DNA from: Serinus canaria
Taxonomy: Eukaryota > Chordata > Aves > Passeriformes > Fringillidae
DNA length: 64,000 bases
Reading direction: 5' to 3'
Assembly (NCBI RefSeq): GCF_022539315.1
Contig: NC_066331.1
Coordinates: forward strand, 11,130,015 to 11,194,014
A model generated the notes under the pieces. The model saw nothing but the letters and a program-made list of their open reading frames with translations. It was not told the DNA's origin and searched no databases. This document shows, piece after piece, positions 41,664 to 54,716 of the stretch (the first letter of the stretch is position 1; each line of letters opens with the position of its first letter). The position numbers were made by a program, and so were the translations under genes.

Positions 41664-44600
41664 GAAGAAATTACTCCCTGAATGATGTTTCCATTTCAGC
41701 TAAGAGTTCGTATCCAATTTATGTGCAGAAGGAAAAAGCAAGGGGTGTTCCAGAGCAGGGAATAAAATCAATGTTTCCCCTCCAGTGCAAAGGGAAAAAT
41801 AATATTGTTCTCTTTTTTTTTTTTTTTTTTGAAGCATTCACCTTACCCTTCCTGTCTCCATGACCATGTGCTTCTGCAATCCTCTAATAATTCCCTTTTA
41901 GCTCCTGCTGCTTGGAATTATCATCTGCCCCGAGATCTTCCTCTCACACAGAGCTGTGGGAGACTGGGCACCAGCAATGAAGTGTTCAGGCTCTGATGTG
42001 GCCATGAAACCTTTGTAGAGCAACATAAAAATAGCAGTGATTGCACAATTGCACCCGTGAAAATGGAGAGAGAGGGAGAATCGTCGAGTGCACACAGAAT
42101 ATTTCAGTGTCATCTTTGTGGTTCCCGTAAGGGACAGACAGATGGGGCCAGTTGGGTCCAACCGGGGAGTTCTCTGCCAAGCTGCATCCACTCAGCTGCT
42201 CAGAAATATTAGGTGGCATCCGGCAGCTGGGATTTCCTGCTGTGTCCCTGCAGTGCCACGAGGATGAGAGGGTTTTTAGGAGGGAGATGCAGCAAAAGGG
42301 ACAAAGTGGTGGAGAGGGCAGAGGCACTGCTGAGGGCCTTGGAAGGGCTGGATCACCTGCAGCATCCTCTGCCTCCCAAGTGTGCAAGCTCAGGTACTGC
42401 ACTGGGGCAGCCCCTCTGCACCACTGAGAGTCTTCTGCGAGGATTAGGCTCATATTGAGGTGTAAATTGTACTATTTATTACTAAACTACAGCTCCTATG
42501 GGACCCTTAAATGTGAGAAACTAAAATATTTGTCTTCCGGGAGACACTTCCACAGAGGGGGGAAATGGCTGATTTTGTTTTTTTTTTTTTTCTTGTAGCA
42601 CAGATTTTTCATGTTTAAAATAAATCCCCTAGACAAATATGGGCAGAGCCAAAAGTCCTCCTGGACAAAGGTTTCAGGAGGATGGAGATGGTGTGGAGCC
42701 TGCCCTGGGCTGTCTCTCCATTTGCACTGTTGGGTTGATAACACCTGCTGCCCAAATTCCTGGAGGAGATGGTGTCTGCTGTCTGTTTCTCCTGCCTCTC
42801 CCCCAGTTCTGGTCCGTCAGGATGGAGCTCAGGGGTGTTTGTGTGCAGGGCACCAGGATGGGATGGTCCAGCTCAGTCACCAGGAATCCTGTGCTTGTGC
42901 TCAGCCCCACCCTGGATCTCTTCCCTGGATGTGGAATGGGCAATCCCCACCCACCAGAATTCCACATCTCTGTGCACCGATGGTTCCCCTTTTTAAGGGA
43001 CACAGCCTCGTCCATCCCCAAATCCCCTCTGAGATCCAGTGCCAGATAATGAATAAACACAGAAGGTAAATCTGTTTGGGAAGTGCTGTTTGTTTTATGA
43101 AATACTGAAAAGAAGATTATGAGTTTGATTATCCCATGGAAGGCAGGTTTTGTTGTTATTTAAAGTTGTGTTCGGACTCCTTTCCATTTGTTTCTCATTT
43201 TATATTCTACTTGCAAGAATGGGGGAAGTTAAGAAGGAAAAAGGAGGAAACTGTTCTGTGGGTATTTTTCCAGTCTTTGAAAGAGAGATAACTTTAAAGA
43301 GGAAGAAAAAGGAAGAAGGAAGAAAGGAATGAAAAGCCAGAATCCTTCCAGATTTGGAGAAGAACCCCAAAATGACACCTTTCAAAACAAACATTTATCA
43401 TTCTGTTTCATTTTGAAAGTTTTCATTAGACAAAGAATTCAACCAAATCAACTACGTTTGTGGAAACTCCTGGGTTCCCTTGGAAACCCCTTTTATTTTT
43501 CATGGCTAGAACTTTATGAAGAAAATTGTATCCACGTCGTGGCTGTTGAACTGCCTGAGATTTGTGAAGCATGTTAATCAATCACCTTGTCCTGCAGGTG
43601 CAGAATTTTATAAAAAGCAATTAGGAGGAGATGGAGGAATGCCAACCTCAATCCCCTCTCGCCCCCACAGCCTGAAGTCAGCATCTTCCCAAAGCCCTCT
43701 GAGCACAGAGGCTGCACAGATCCCTGCAGCTGGAATTTTGATCCACACCAGGAGCATCCCAGGTGCCCTCACAGCATCAGCTCCTGCTCGTGGTGCTCTG
43801 GAGGCTCTGCTGAGCTCCCTTGGAGGCTTTTCCTGCCATGGAGGACCCAGTGGTTGGCCATGACTGGGCTGCAGAGATTCCCTGAGCACTTCTTTCACTG
43901 AAAATGGGTCAGCGGATCCCTCCTCTCCCTTTCACGAAAGATTATGACATTTTTGTAATGAAAAATCCTGACCCTGATGATCTTGTTTCAAACTGATGGC
44001 ACTTCTGGCTGGGAGCAGGTTCTCCTCCCCACGATGCTGCTGTCCAGGGAGAGCCTTGTTCAGGGTGAGGTTTTGGAGCTGTGCTTTGGCCGGAGCAGCT
44101 GCTCCTGCAGTGCCCCTGTTGCTGCCCTTGTGCTCCCAGCCCTCGCCTGCTGTTCTCATTCACTCACTGCAGTTTGCAAAAGCCACCCTGGAAGCAGAGC
44201 CCACCTCCAGCCCTGCCTGTGCTCCGCGGCACGGGCAGGCTCTGTCCTGCAGGACTTTGGCCTGGCCTGGGGCATTTCCTGCAGAAATACCCTGGGAGGA
44301 GTGGCTGCTGCAGGTGCCACACACCTCGGGGTCATTCCCATTCAGCCTGGGGCCACTCGAGCCCCCCAGTGTCCAGAGCAGCTGGTGCCATCCTTCAGAG
44401 GGGCATTTTTGTCATCAGCTTTGTGGGGAGAGGAAGGAGCAGAACTCCAAGGTCGTGGGCTGATGTCACCTTTCTTTAATGCAGCAATTTCTCAGGGGCT
44501 CTAATAACCAGGGCTGTCTCTGCCCTCCTGGGAGAGCCCTGCTCTGCTGCTCTGCAGAAGGGAGGAATCCCCAGCCCATCTCCAGGGGATGCTATCCCTG

Positions 44601-47094
44601 GAAGATCTCGTGCTGGGAAATAATGAGCTGTCAGACACGCTGCTGGTGCTGCCTGCCTGTGGCCAAATGAGGTCTGGGGGGCTCAGATCCGATGCAGAAT
44701 CACTGAGGGAGGGGGAGTTGTGCCCAGATGAGATAGGAAAAGCTTATATGACACGAGAATTTATTACTTAGTCCCGCTTACAGGAGGTCAGAAAGAAAAT
44801 AACGAGTTCCAGAGTTTGAGTGTGATGCGGGGGTGTGAAGTCTTAATGAATTCTGTGGCTGACTGGGCTGATGGACAGACTTATCTCCATCAGGCTCTTT
44901 TGTTGCTTCCAGATGAATCTTAACCAGCACCAATGTGAAACTTTCCCTTCTTTAATAAACATCAAGATCCTAACACAACCTCCCCTCCATGTCACCTGAC
45001 AGCAGTAGGAGCCCAGGCCCAATTTCACTGGGGAAATGGCATTTTCAAGGTGGAATATTATGGCCAGACTGGATAAATACCTTTCATTTCCTTGTATTGT
45101 CTGGGAACACGCATGGAACAGTTCCCAGCCCGCTCCTCAAAGGTTTTACAACACTGAGAGGCCTCCATAAATTTCAAGCAGCCAGGAAAATATTAGAGGA
45201 ATGTCTTAAAAAGGAGGAGGGGAAAAGAGAGAGAGGAGGGCAAAAGCAAACTCATAAGAAAGCATCAAAGGAATAAATGGAATGTGATTGCCTTGGGATG
45301 GGGAGACTCAATTTCTCCCTATTATACAGGAGGTTTCTTGATTTGCTAAAGGTGTCTAATGCCTTGGTTTCCCCTTTCTAAAGCAAAACTTATAGGGGAA
45401 AATAAACGTGCTACTGCTGGGCAGGGGGATGGAGCTGAGGGGGAGTGGGCTGGGGTCTGCCCTGGGGTACCTGGATCAGCACCCTCTGCAGCAGCTGGGC
45501 TGGTCCGGCTGGAAGGAATTCCCTGGCCCCAGCCGGGTCCCCCGGGTGCTGTGGCAGGGCTCCTGCTGTGTGCAGGAGACACCTTTGGCCAGAACACCCT
45601 GCCCTGGAGGGACAGAAGGGACAGAGCAGGGCTGCAGGTGGGGTGCAGGCACTGGATGGGCCAGCAGCCCTGGGAAGGCTGGGATGGCTGAATCCAAAGG
45701 CTCGTCTCCCTTAGAGAGTGTCTAACACCAGTGCACGGCCCCAGTGTCACTGGGGGCTGTGAGGGGACAGAGGGAGCCTCCTGAGCCACAGTGTCACTCC
45801 TGATGCCCTTGGGATGCTGTCTCCACCCTCTGCACCCATCCCAGTGAGCCCGGGGGGCTCTGGGGCTGCCCTGTGGGCTGCTGAGGACACAAACCCCCCG
45901 TGGGCACCGTGTGGGCTCCCAGCTCAGGGCCAGCTCAGCTGAAGCCTACAGTGTGTGGGCTCTCTCCTGGTGGCTTCTGCTTCAGCCTGTGGGATTTCTT
46001 AATAGCAGCAAATAACAGCAAATATCCCCCTGTGGTTTCCCCCGTCTTATTCCATCTGATTAAAAAAATACCAACACATTTGCAAGAAACTGGGTAGTCA
46101 TACTGAATTAGCCACAAGAAGACAGATATTCTGCTTTTCTGCTTTCAAGGCTGGCAGAACATCCTGCAACTATTAATTATTCCTGCTTCCTGATGGTTCT
46201 GCAGGGATATCAGATAGCCCTGGTAGGAACCGAGTCCTGAGGATGGAGAGGGCTGGCTCAGCATGCTGTGTGGCAGGGCTGCAAATGCAAAGCAGAAGAG
46301 TGGCCCTGCTGTTTCCTGCTCCAGCCTCTCCTCCTGCAGGCTGGGGCAGAAGTTTTTGCTTGGGGAAGCGATCCCGGCTGGAAGCTTTCAAAGGCTTCTT
46401 GCAAACACAGATTGATGGGGTGGGGAGTGTACTTTAAACATCATGGCAAACACCTTGGCTGCGTCCCTTTCAAGTGAAAGCTCCAAGGAAGGGAATTTGA
46501 CTGATGTGTGCTTTTATCAAAGCTGCTCCCTGTTCTGAGGGGCACAGGAGCCTGCGGAAGTTAAGAAGTTAATGGGGGAAGTGGGCATTAAACAGAAAGA
46601 TCAAATGCACCAGGTAATAGGCAGGGGGATAAAAACTGCACGGCACCTGAGAGTGGCAATAAATGTAAAATGCTGCTCTCTCATTTCAGGTATCTGATTA
46701 ACTGCTTCCAAATATACCGGGGACTGGACGCCAGGGAGAAGATGTGGGTGAGCTGAAATGTGCTCTAAATGTTCCAGGGACTCTGACCAAAGAACCTCTA
46801 AAAGCCTTCCTAGCTCCTCGCTGCCTCTGGGAGGGCAAACAGAAGGGTTCAGGGACTCGTAAATATTTTTTTACTGGGGGAGAAACAACCAAATAAACAG
46901 AAAAAAGATCATAGGAAGAGGGGATGGATGAGGCTGGAACATGGGGAGAAGTGCAACAGCAAAATTCCATTTGATGTTGCAGAAGGGAAATGGGTTTTCT
47001 TTCCTTTCTGTCCCTTACTGAAAATGGCTTTTGAAGAATTGAGATCAGTGGATTTTTCCAACCTCGTGTCTCCAAAGAAGTCTCACCCAGTGGT
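41664..47094. other. Unique intergenic DNA, 5.4 kb
   Basis: No gene, large array or clear transposon is recognised. AT-rich stretches occur at about 41690-42110, 42430-42640, 43060-43640, 44740-45110, 45990-46200 and 46540-46690. The last includes GTTAAGAAGTTAATGGGGGA and may be regulatory. A T-run lies at 41812-41830 and purine-rich tracts at about 43295-43335 and 45205-45245. Frames of up to 175 residues show no known family. Confidence 0.45.
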
Positions 47095-47333
47095 GAGCAC
47101 TGATCTGCTCTCTCAGGGACAGGGAAGGGCTGGATTTCAGGGAAAGGTTCTCCCCCAGAGAGGCTGGCACTGCCCAGGCTCCCCAGGGATGGGCACAGCC
47201 CTGAGGCTGCCAGAGCTCCAGGAGCCTTGGGGCAGGGTGGGAGTGTTGGGGCTCTGGGCAGGGCCAGGGGCTGGGCTGGGGGATCCTGGGGGTCCTTCCA
47301 GCTCAGGATATTCTGTAATTCCATGATTCCAGG
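47095..47333 (+). mobile_element. CR1 3' fragment
   Basis: The + strand reads GGCTGCCAGAGCTCCAGGAG, GGGCAGGGCCAGGGGCTGGG, GATCCTGGGGGTCCTTCCAG, CTCAGGATATTCTGTAATTC, CATGATTCC. This is the 3' end of a CR1 subfamily whose tail reads GGTCCCTTCCAGCTCAGGATATTCTATGATTC. Its 5' limit is uncertain. Confidence 0.88.
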
Positions 47334-48915
47334 ACTCTGCTAGCACATGTGCAAATGTTCCTCTGCATGGGAGTGCTCTCCCTCTTCTCTCTCTAATGCT
47401 GGCCTTCTCCAGATGTAAAACACGTTTGGGAAATAGTTTCAAATCAGCACCTCAGCCATTGCTTTGGACTTGGAAGTTTGTGTTTCTTGAGCAGCACTGC
47501 TTTGCCCCGCTGGAACATGTCACATCCCAGGGCAGCAGAGAGCCCAGAAAGAACAATTCCTGCAGCTCAAAAGCCCCATTCCATGTGAAAGAACAAGAGC
47601 TCAGGGGCCTTGGCCTCCTGCCTCCCCGCAGCTGCTGGGACCAACCCCAACAGCTAAAGCCATGAAATGTACCAAGAGAGGCAGCTCCATGTTACCAAGA
47701 GGATTTTTCCCACCTTTGGGACAAAAAATGTCTTTGGATGCTCTGGGCTTCAGCTGTCCTCCTTAATCTCTCCTAAAGTGCAGGACAGGCTCAGGCAGGT
47801 CCCAGGTGCTCCTCCCTGAGCCCGTTTTGCAGTGCCACAGTAGGACAGGCAAGCTGTGGATCTGTCAGAAATTTGGAGATCTGTCAGCACACCTTGGGAC
47901 CTGCTCCCCCTGTCCCTGCGTGGCTCTGGGCTCCACACCACGAGCAGGGGGTGTGGAACACCCAGAGCCACTCTTGGGAGTTCTGGGCTGTTGGAGCAGC
48001 ACAGGGCTGGGTGCTGGGGCAGCTCCCCATCCCCAGCTGCTCCTGCTGCTCCTTGGGCTGCTTTTGCATGTGGCATGATTTATCCAAAGGGCTTTAAACC
48101 ACTGCACAAAAATTCTCTTTATATTTTGGTCAGTGGGATGGGCTGCTGGGACAGGGGAGGCAGAAGAATCCACATAACTGGGACTTTTCATATGAAATCT
48201 ATCAAATCAACTTTTTAGATCAAATCACTTTTTTTGAGTAGTTTGGGCTGATTTGATCCTGGGTTTGAACCCTCCCTTTTGGCTCTGCTTTCTGTGATGT
48301 CCCAGTAAAGAAAAAAAATGGAATTACAGGAATGAAAGCATTGATTAGGTGTGTTAGGAGAGGTTTGCAGCCAGCCTGGGTTGAAAGCTCTGTCAGGCCC
48401 CAGACAGAAAGAGCAGGAAGGTCCTGAGTCTGTGGTTGCACACACCAGAGGTGGCAGCTGGTACAATTAATCTCCTGCCCTTTCTGAATCTTTAGGTGAA
48501 GCCTCTGAGTAAATGAGGAAAGGTAAGGAAAGGTCTTCGTGGCCCTTTTCTTCTTTCATCCCGGTGGGCTCCTGGTCCTGAAGGAAATGAAAGCAGTCCC
48601 AGCTGCAGACAGCTCTGTGCCAGCCCTGGGGGGCACTGGGGGGCACTGGGGGCACTGGGGGCTGCCCTGCCCACAGAGAGCATTCTGCACTCTGCCTTGG
48701 CCCCTGCTGCTCCTCCAGGCTCCTCACCAGGCCAGCAGTCATAGTGGCTAATTAGGCAGAATGAAGAGAGATGAAGCATGATGGTTACAGGACAGAGAAG
48801 TTATTTGTCAGAGGGAGGTGATAAATCCCTGACTCCTGAGTCCTACTGTGCTGGAAGAGGTGCAGTCAGAAGGAGCCAACGCTGGAAACTTGCTTTTCTG
48901 TTTGATAAATTGGCA
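47334..48915. other. Unique intergenic DNA
   Basis: No gene is recognised. A minor GGGGGGCACT repeat lies at about 48630-48662. Positions 48180-48360 are AT-rich. Confidence 0.5.
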
Positions 48916-49245
48916 GGCTGGGGTTGGTGTTTACTTCAGCTGGGATTGGTGTTTATTTCAGCCCAGGTTGGTGTTTGTGTCAGCCCAGGTTGGTGTTTGT
49001 TTGTGTCAGCCCAGGTTGGTGTTTGTTTGTGTCAGCCCAGGCTGGTGTTTGTGTCAGCCCAGGTTGGTGTTTGTGTCAGCCCAGGTTGGTGTTTGTTTGT
49101 GTCAGCCCAGGTTGGTGTTTGTGTCAGCCCAGGCTGGTGTTTGTTTGTGTCAGCCCAGGCTGGTGTTTGTGTCAGCCCAGGTTGGTGTTTGTGTCAGCCC
49201 AGGTTGGTGTTTGTGTCAGCCCAGGTTGGTGTTTATCTGTATGTT
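48916..49245. repeat. 22/26-bp minisatellite, about 14 copies
   Basis: CAGCCCAGGTTGGTGTTTGT is repeated with period 22, or 26 when an extra TTGT is present. The two unit lengths are interspersed, and GGCTGG replaces GGTTGG in some copies. The 22/26 alternation rotates frame and gives parallel repetitive frames at 48778-49768. Confidence 0.96.
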
Positions 49246-49327
49246 GCCTCAACAGATTTATATATATTTATATTCACCTTTTAGTGAACTGAGGCATCAG
49301 GACAGAGCTGGGATCAGCTGCTCATCC

Positions 49328-49470
49328 CGGGGGCAGAGGAGCCCCCCGTGCAGAGGAGCCCCCCGTGCAGAGGAGCCCCCAGGGCAGAGGAGCCCCCCGT
49401 GCAGAGGAGCCCCCGGGCAGAGGTGCCCCCGGGCAGAGGTGCCCCCGGGCAGAGGTGCCCCCTGGCACTG
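49328..49470. repeat. 17-18-bp minisatellite, about 8 copies
   Basis: GCAGAGGAGCCCCCCGT and GCAGAGGTGCCCCCGG units follow each other, changing type part-way. The array starts about 85 bp after the end of the previous one. Confidence 0.93.
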
Positions 49471-49619
49471 CCCTGCCCTGTGCCCAGGGCTGGTTTCAGC
49501 CCCAGCCCCACTGAGTTCTTGCCGGGTCCTTGCCCTGCCCCGGGCAGAGCTGCCCCAGCCCTGCCCCTGCAGGAATGTCAGTGAGGTCACTCTGCCAGCC
49601 CCGGCTGGGACAATGAGCA
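49471..49619. other. GC-rich unique DNA
   Basis: No feature is recognised. Confidence 0.5.
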
Positions 49620-49860
49620 ATTCCTGCCGAAATGGGGTGGTGGGAGCGGTGGGAGATAAAAACCTGCCTGTCATTCTCTTGCACCAGCCCGTATTCCAAT
49701 TTTATCTGCGGAGCGCGGCTCTCTTTTATCCAGTTTCCTGTTTGAAGGGATTTGAGAAGGATAGATAATCCTAACTTTGAACATAAATCACTGAGCTGCA
49801 CGGCTGATAGATGCTTTGCACTTTTTAATGATAATGGCTGATTGGAGGCTGCGAGGGAAA
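49620..49860. promoter_or_regulatory. Candidate conserved non-coding element
   Basis: The unique block contains GGGAGATAAAAACCTGCCTG, CGTATTCCAATTTTATCTGC, GGCTCTCTTTTATCCAGTTT, GAAGGATAGATAATCCTAAC and CACTTTTTAATGATAATGGC. That is an unusual concentration of GATA/TATC words for 240 bp. No repeat or coding signal is seen. Confidence 0.45.
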
Positions 49861-50852
49861 TGCCAGGGGCTTATCTCTGCGGAGCAGCGTTGGGAGGGCT
49901 GAGGGAAGGGAGGCAGCGCCAGGTGGGGCTGCTCTGTGTTTGTTTCTCTGTTTGTTTATTTGGGAGTCTGAACTCGAGCAGAGAGCTCTGGGGGGTTCCT
50001 GGGAACCTGCGGAGTTGGGGTCTGCCCTGAGCTCAGTGTGAGGGTGGGCATCCCCCGGCCCTCTGAGATGGCAGAACCCCAGAGGATCCTCACTCCCCCC
50101 AGAGGGGCCTGGGGGTGCCAAAGAGCCATCAAACAGAGTCTGGGGATTGTTCTCTTTAACTAAGAAAAGTTTAAAATAGATATATACAGCTCCTTTTTTT
50201 CTTTTACCCACAAAATGGATGACAGCTCCAAAAGTGCACTGTGCCTTCTGAAGATGCAAATCCCCAGAAAGGTCATGTTCCATTTTGGTTTTGAATGTTT
50301 CTTATTTTAAAAAGATTTATTTTACTGCAATTAGCTTAAATTTCAAAGTAATTTGAAACCAGAAAACTGGATTCTTTCTTTGCTTACAACTTCTGTCTCT
50401 CTTTTTTTCTAAATTAAAAAAATAAAAAAAGAGAAAAGAAGCCTCAACATCAAAACAGATGCTTTCCCAGGAAAAGTTGTTTTTGATGAAACAGATTAAT
50501 TGGGGTTTTCTAATCAAATCTTCAAAAACTTCCAGGCAGCTTTGCTGAGGCATTGAAGTGCTCCTTTAAAGGGTGAGCTTTCTTCATGTTATCCTCCGAG
50601 TCATCTTTCCCAGTGGCTCCAAATGGCACCTTGGCAGCTGCTCTGGGTGAGACCTCTGGGCTTTTGCCTCTGCATGGAGGAATTGCCCGTGAGTTTGGGT
50701 TCACAGAACGATGGTAATTTTGAGGCAAATCCCCAGTTTGCCTCCAGGTGAGCTCCAGCTGCTCTCCCTCCCCTCACCGAGAATTCATGGTGCAAACCAA
50801 GGACGGATTTTCCCAGCAGCTCCTCCCCAGAGGCACGGTAGGGATGCTGAGA
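49861..50852. other. Unique DNA, AT-rich in the middle
   Basis: Positions 50150-50530 are AT-rich with A- and T-runs. No gene is recognised. Confidence 0.5.
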
Positions 50853-50960
50853 GTGAGCTGGTGTGACAGCAGTGCTCACAGTGAGCTGGTGTGACAGCAG
50901 TGCTCAGAGTGAGCTGTGACAGCAGTGCCCAGAGTGAGCTGGTGTGACAGCAGTGCATCA
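50853..50960. repeat. 28-bp minisatellite, 4 copies
   Basis: GTGAGCTGGTGTGACAGCAG begins at 50853, 50881, 50909 (shortened to 25 bp by loss of GGT) and 50934. Confidence 0.95.
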
Positions 50961-51044
50961 TTCCAGTGCACTGGAGGTGCTCCAGTGGCAGCCCCAGCTC
51001 TGCCCACAGCCCAGGTTTTTGTCTCTCACAGATGCAGCTTTCCA

Positions 51045-51290
51045 TCCTAGAGTCACAAAGGATTTGGCTGGAAAAGCCCTCCCAGCCCAAGGAGTCCCAG
51101 CTGTGCCCATCTCCACCTCATCCCCAGAGCTGTCAGTGCCACCTCCAGGAATTCCCTGGGCACCCCAGGGATGGGCACTCCAAACCTCCCAGGGCAGCTC
51201 CAGTTCCTGAGCTCCCTTTCCATGGGGAAATTCCTGCTGTGCCCACCCTGAGCCTGCCCTGGCCCAGCCTGCCCAGTTTTCTGGGAAACA
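51045..51290 (-). mobile_element. CR1 fragment, diverged
   Basis: The + strand reads CCTAGAGTCACAAAGGATTT, GGCTGGAAAAGCCCTCCCAG, then CCACCTCCAGGAATTCCCTG, GGATGGGCACTCCAAACCTC, CCAGGGCAGCTCCAGTTCCT. It follows the reverse-complement layout of a CR1 subfamily (GGTTGGAAAAGACCTC...CTCCAGGGATGGTGACTCCACCACCTCCCTGGGCAGCC). The 5' and 3' limits are approximate. Confidence 0.8.
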
Positions 51291-54200
51291 GAAGTTTTTT
51301 GGGATGTGTTTAATTATTCCATTGCAGTTTCAAAGAGGGTGCCATGAACATGGACTGGAAAAGGACTAGCTCTTAGAAAAGGCAGTAAGTGATCAAGTCT
51401 CCCACAGGAGGCAATTTGGGTAATGCAATCTGTTCAAACAACGAGTTCTTTAAACTTGGGAGAAAATTTCTTTGGAGCTTGAGCAGGTCAATAACATTTT
51501 CCCCTATTTGGAGAGGAATAGAAAAATTAACTTTTAATTTTTTCTTTGCCAGCATTTGTGTTATTTAACAGCCTTTTAGAAACCCATTTCCTGCGCTATT
51601 TTAAGCTGCAGGCAGAGTTGGGAGACCACATCTGAGTGACAATTTAAATCTCTAGACAGCTCAGGAGATAAGTCAAAACAAATTTCAGGATGTTCCTCTA
51701 AAGAGCTGTTTCCACTTAAGTCAGCCCCATTGGGAGCCTGGTTACAGAATCACCTAATCTGCTACACATTTTGTACATTTAAACAGGTCCATTTGAAAGA
51801 AAGTTTTTGAAATTTTCTTTGCAGTGAATACATAATGAATTCCAGTGGAGGAGGCTGGAAATTGCTCCTGGTTTTTCACTCTTCACTTTGTTGATGTTGA
51901 TAACTTTATGGTATCCTGATTTTTCTCTTTTACTGCTGTCTCTCAGGAACTACACCATGCAGCACAACTCCTCCTTTGCTCCCCAAAAATTAAATAATGC
52001 ACCCAGACTGCTGGATGTGGGAAAGATGCTGTGCAGGGATATTCAGAGATCATCCAGTCACTCCAAAGTGCAGTGGACAGTGCCGGCTGGGCGGAGTGGG
52101 CTGCTCACCCCAAAGCCCAGTTTGAGCTCAGCTTTGGCTGCACGGGGTGGGGCTGAGCTGCTGACCCTGGTTTTGCTCTGGGGAGGGAGGCTGGACCAGC
52201 AGTGGGTGATTTCTGTGGCCTCTGGGGTCAGAGGGAGCAGTGCACAAGGGATGCTGCCTGCCCTTGCTGGACTGAGCCCTCTCAGCACATCTCAGCAGAG
52301 AACTTCTCAGGGACAGCTCTCCCAATTTCCTCCTCCTCCCCTGCCATCGAATAACAGAAGCCAGCAGATACAGAAGTTTCTTAGATGAAAAGCAGCTGCA
52401 TTTGCCTTTTGGTGTGTCTTAGTTTTAAAAATGTTGGCCAGACATGATCTGAAAATGATGAAGTAGAAACTGTTGAGTGGAGTCTGCCAAACTGATGCAA
52501 TGCTTGGGATTCTTCTGAAAGCTTCCTTTGTGATATTCTTTTGTCCTGGATTTCCCAAATGAAACAGAATTTGGGTTTCCTCAGCCGTAAGTTCCTAACC
52601 TGCTCTCTCTTCCCAGCCCCATCAGAGGAGAGCAGCTGTAAAAGCTTTGATGGGTTCAGGTCCTCTCTCAGGATGTGCTTTTGACCCGAGATGAATTGTG
52701 TAACTTTTCTGCCACAGATGGTTTGTCTCCTGAAGGGAACGATGTTTCCGTGCTAGCACACAAAGGTTGGTGTACTGCACTGTTGGACTTTATTTATCTT
52801 AAGATCTTCACATTTGCAGAGGCAAAAGTGGGGGGAATGCTCTGTTCCTCTCTGTGACGGCCGCTCTTGTTCTCCCTCTCCCGTGCTCTAATAGAATTTG
52901 AAGCTGAAGAGTCCTCTGAGGTTGTTTAATTTGACCTTCTTCCTAGCAGAGCAGGATCTTTGCTATTGATTCCTGCATCAGGCCCTGAGTTGTGGTCAGG
53001 CTGGAGGAGGTGTTTCACACATCATCATTGTCAGCACCGCAGTCTTTGAGAGGGTGGAATCCTTCCCGGGGCTCTCGAGCAGCAGTGACAGATCTCACTC
53101 TCACATGGGTCCTGTGTGTACAAACATTTCACCTCTCATCCACTCAACAGCTTCCCACCAACTTCTGACAATTTCAGAGGTTGTATTTTTACTTTATATC
53201 TGATTGTTCTCTGCTGTTCCTTCTCATCAGCTGCAAAATTCCAAAGAGATATGTCCACAGACATAAGCCTCATGTGAGGAACTGAGGAACTTGTTCTTAA
53301 AGCCTTTCTTTCCTGTCTCAGGTCCAGATCTCTGCTCAGGACTCAGCCTTTTACACACACCCGTGTCACCCCAGCTGCTCAGATGCTTTCAAGCTTCTCC
53401 AAGGGGAGTGCTGGGAAACCAGAATGGTCTGAAATGTTTCATGGACTTCTGTCCTCGGAGAAGAAAACATTCACCACCCATCATAATTTAACGAAGACAG
53501 GAGAAGTGTCCTTCCCCACCTGGATTTAGCCAGGGTCTGAGTGCTGGGGGTCTATAAACCTGATCATATTTCTAAGAGGGAATTATCCCAGATTAGAGGG
53601 AGGGCAGTGGTGGTGTTTGTCCTTCCTGGAGACATGTGTCCCCACACTCACATGTCCAGGCCCTCCCTTCAGCCTGGACAGCTGCTGGGGACTGTGCTCA
53701 GACCGGCTGGGGCCAGGCAGGAGCCCGTGGGAATGCAGGACAGGCATTCCTGCTCCAAACCCCTGGGACAGCAGGGCAGGAACTGCTTGTGTGGGCCCCT
53801 GATCCTGGCTGCTGGCCTGCCTGCTCCCAGCCAGACACCCTTCCTGGGAGCCAAAGAGAGCCCTGGGGAGGCTGCTCCCAGCCCTGGCTGCACCCTGATC
53901 TGCTGCAGGTCCCTCCCTCACCCCAGCCTGGGCACAGACACTGGGCTGAGGGGAGGCTGCCGAGCTCTGCTGGGGAAGGGCAGCCCCAGCCCCTGTCTGC
54001 AGGCAGCTGAGAAGGGGCAAGTGTGGGAAAGGAGAGGCTGCTGCAAGTCAAGGCTTTGCTGTGCCCTGGTGCCAGCCCTGTGGCACAGCTCTCAGAGTCT
54101 GGGGTCTGGGTCTGGTTCTTCTCCTGCTTGCAGCAGAAAACCCCACCTGGAGCAGCACGGGTTGTGGAAGTCTCAGAAGAAACTGTCCCAGTGCCCGAGA

Positions 54201-54519
54201 GCTGTTGGACAGCAGGGCTCAGGGATTCAGCACTGCTCAGCTGCCTGGGGAAGGGGCCTTGGCTGGAAATTCCTGATGGTTCCAGCCACCAGCCAGGGCC
54301 TGAAGATTTGAGCTCTGCTGCCTTCCCAGACTGATGATGCTCAGAGCCCTCTCAGAACTCCTCTGCATGGGCAAGGCAACTCCCTGGGGGACTGCAGGAT
54401 TTTACTGAGGCCAAAACAAAGAGAAAAAGCTGAACTTTTGTTCAATTGAGCTCTTTTTTTTTTTTTTTTTTAATAGCCAGCATATTCCTGTGCCACTGAG
54501 TTTTGACATTATTTTGATA
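51291..54519. other. Unique intergenic DNA
   Basis: No gene is recognised. About 51300-51900 is AT-rich. About 53600-54330 is GC-rich, and the 256-residue frame over it has no family features. A T-run lies at 54453-54471. Confidence 0.5.
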
Positions 54520-54716
54520 TGCCCCATCCCTGGAAGTGTGCAGGGCTGGTCTGGATGGGGCTCTGAGCTACCTGGGACAGTGGAAGGTGTCCCTGCCCAT
54601 GGCAGGAAGCTGGAGTGAGAGGAACTTTCAGTTTTTTTCCAGCTCAAGCCATCCTGTGCTCAGTCTGTGACATGATCCTGATGGGTCCCTTCCAACTCAG
54701 CAGATTCTATGATTCA
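54520..54716 (+). mobile_element. CR1 3' end fragment
   Basis: The + strand reads CCCCATCCCTGGAAGTGTGC, AGGGCTGGTCTGGATGGGGC, TACCTGGGACAGTGGAAGGT, GTCCCTGCCCATGGCAGGAA, then GGGTCCCTTCCAACTCAGCA and GATTCTATGATTC. This is the plus-strand CR1 3' region with its terminal ATTCTATGATTC motif and a diverged centre. Confidence 0.95.

Noticed and set aside
53541..54311. 256-residue + strand frame
   Set aside because: It lies in GC-rich DNA with few stop codons, with similar frames on the opposite strand and no recognised family.
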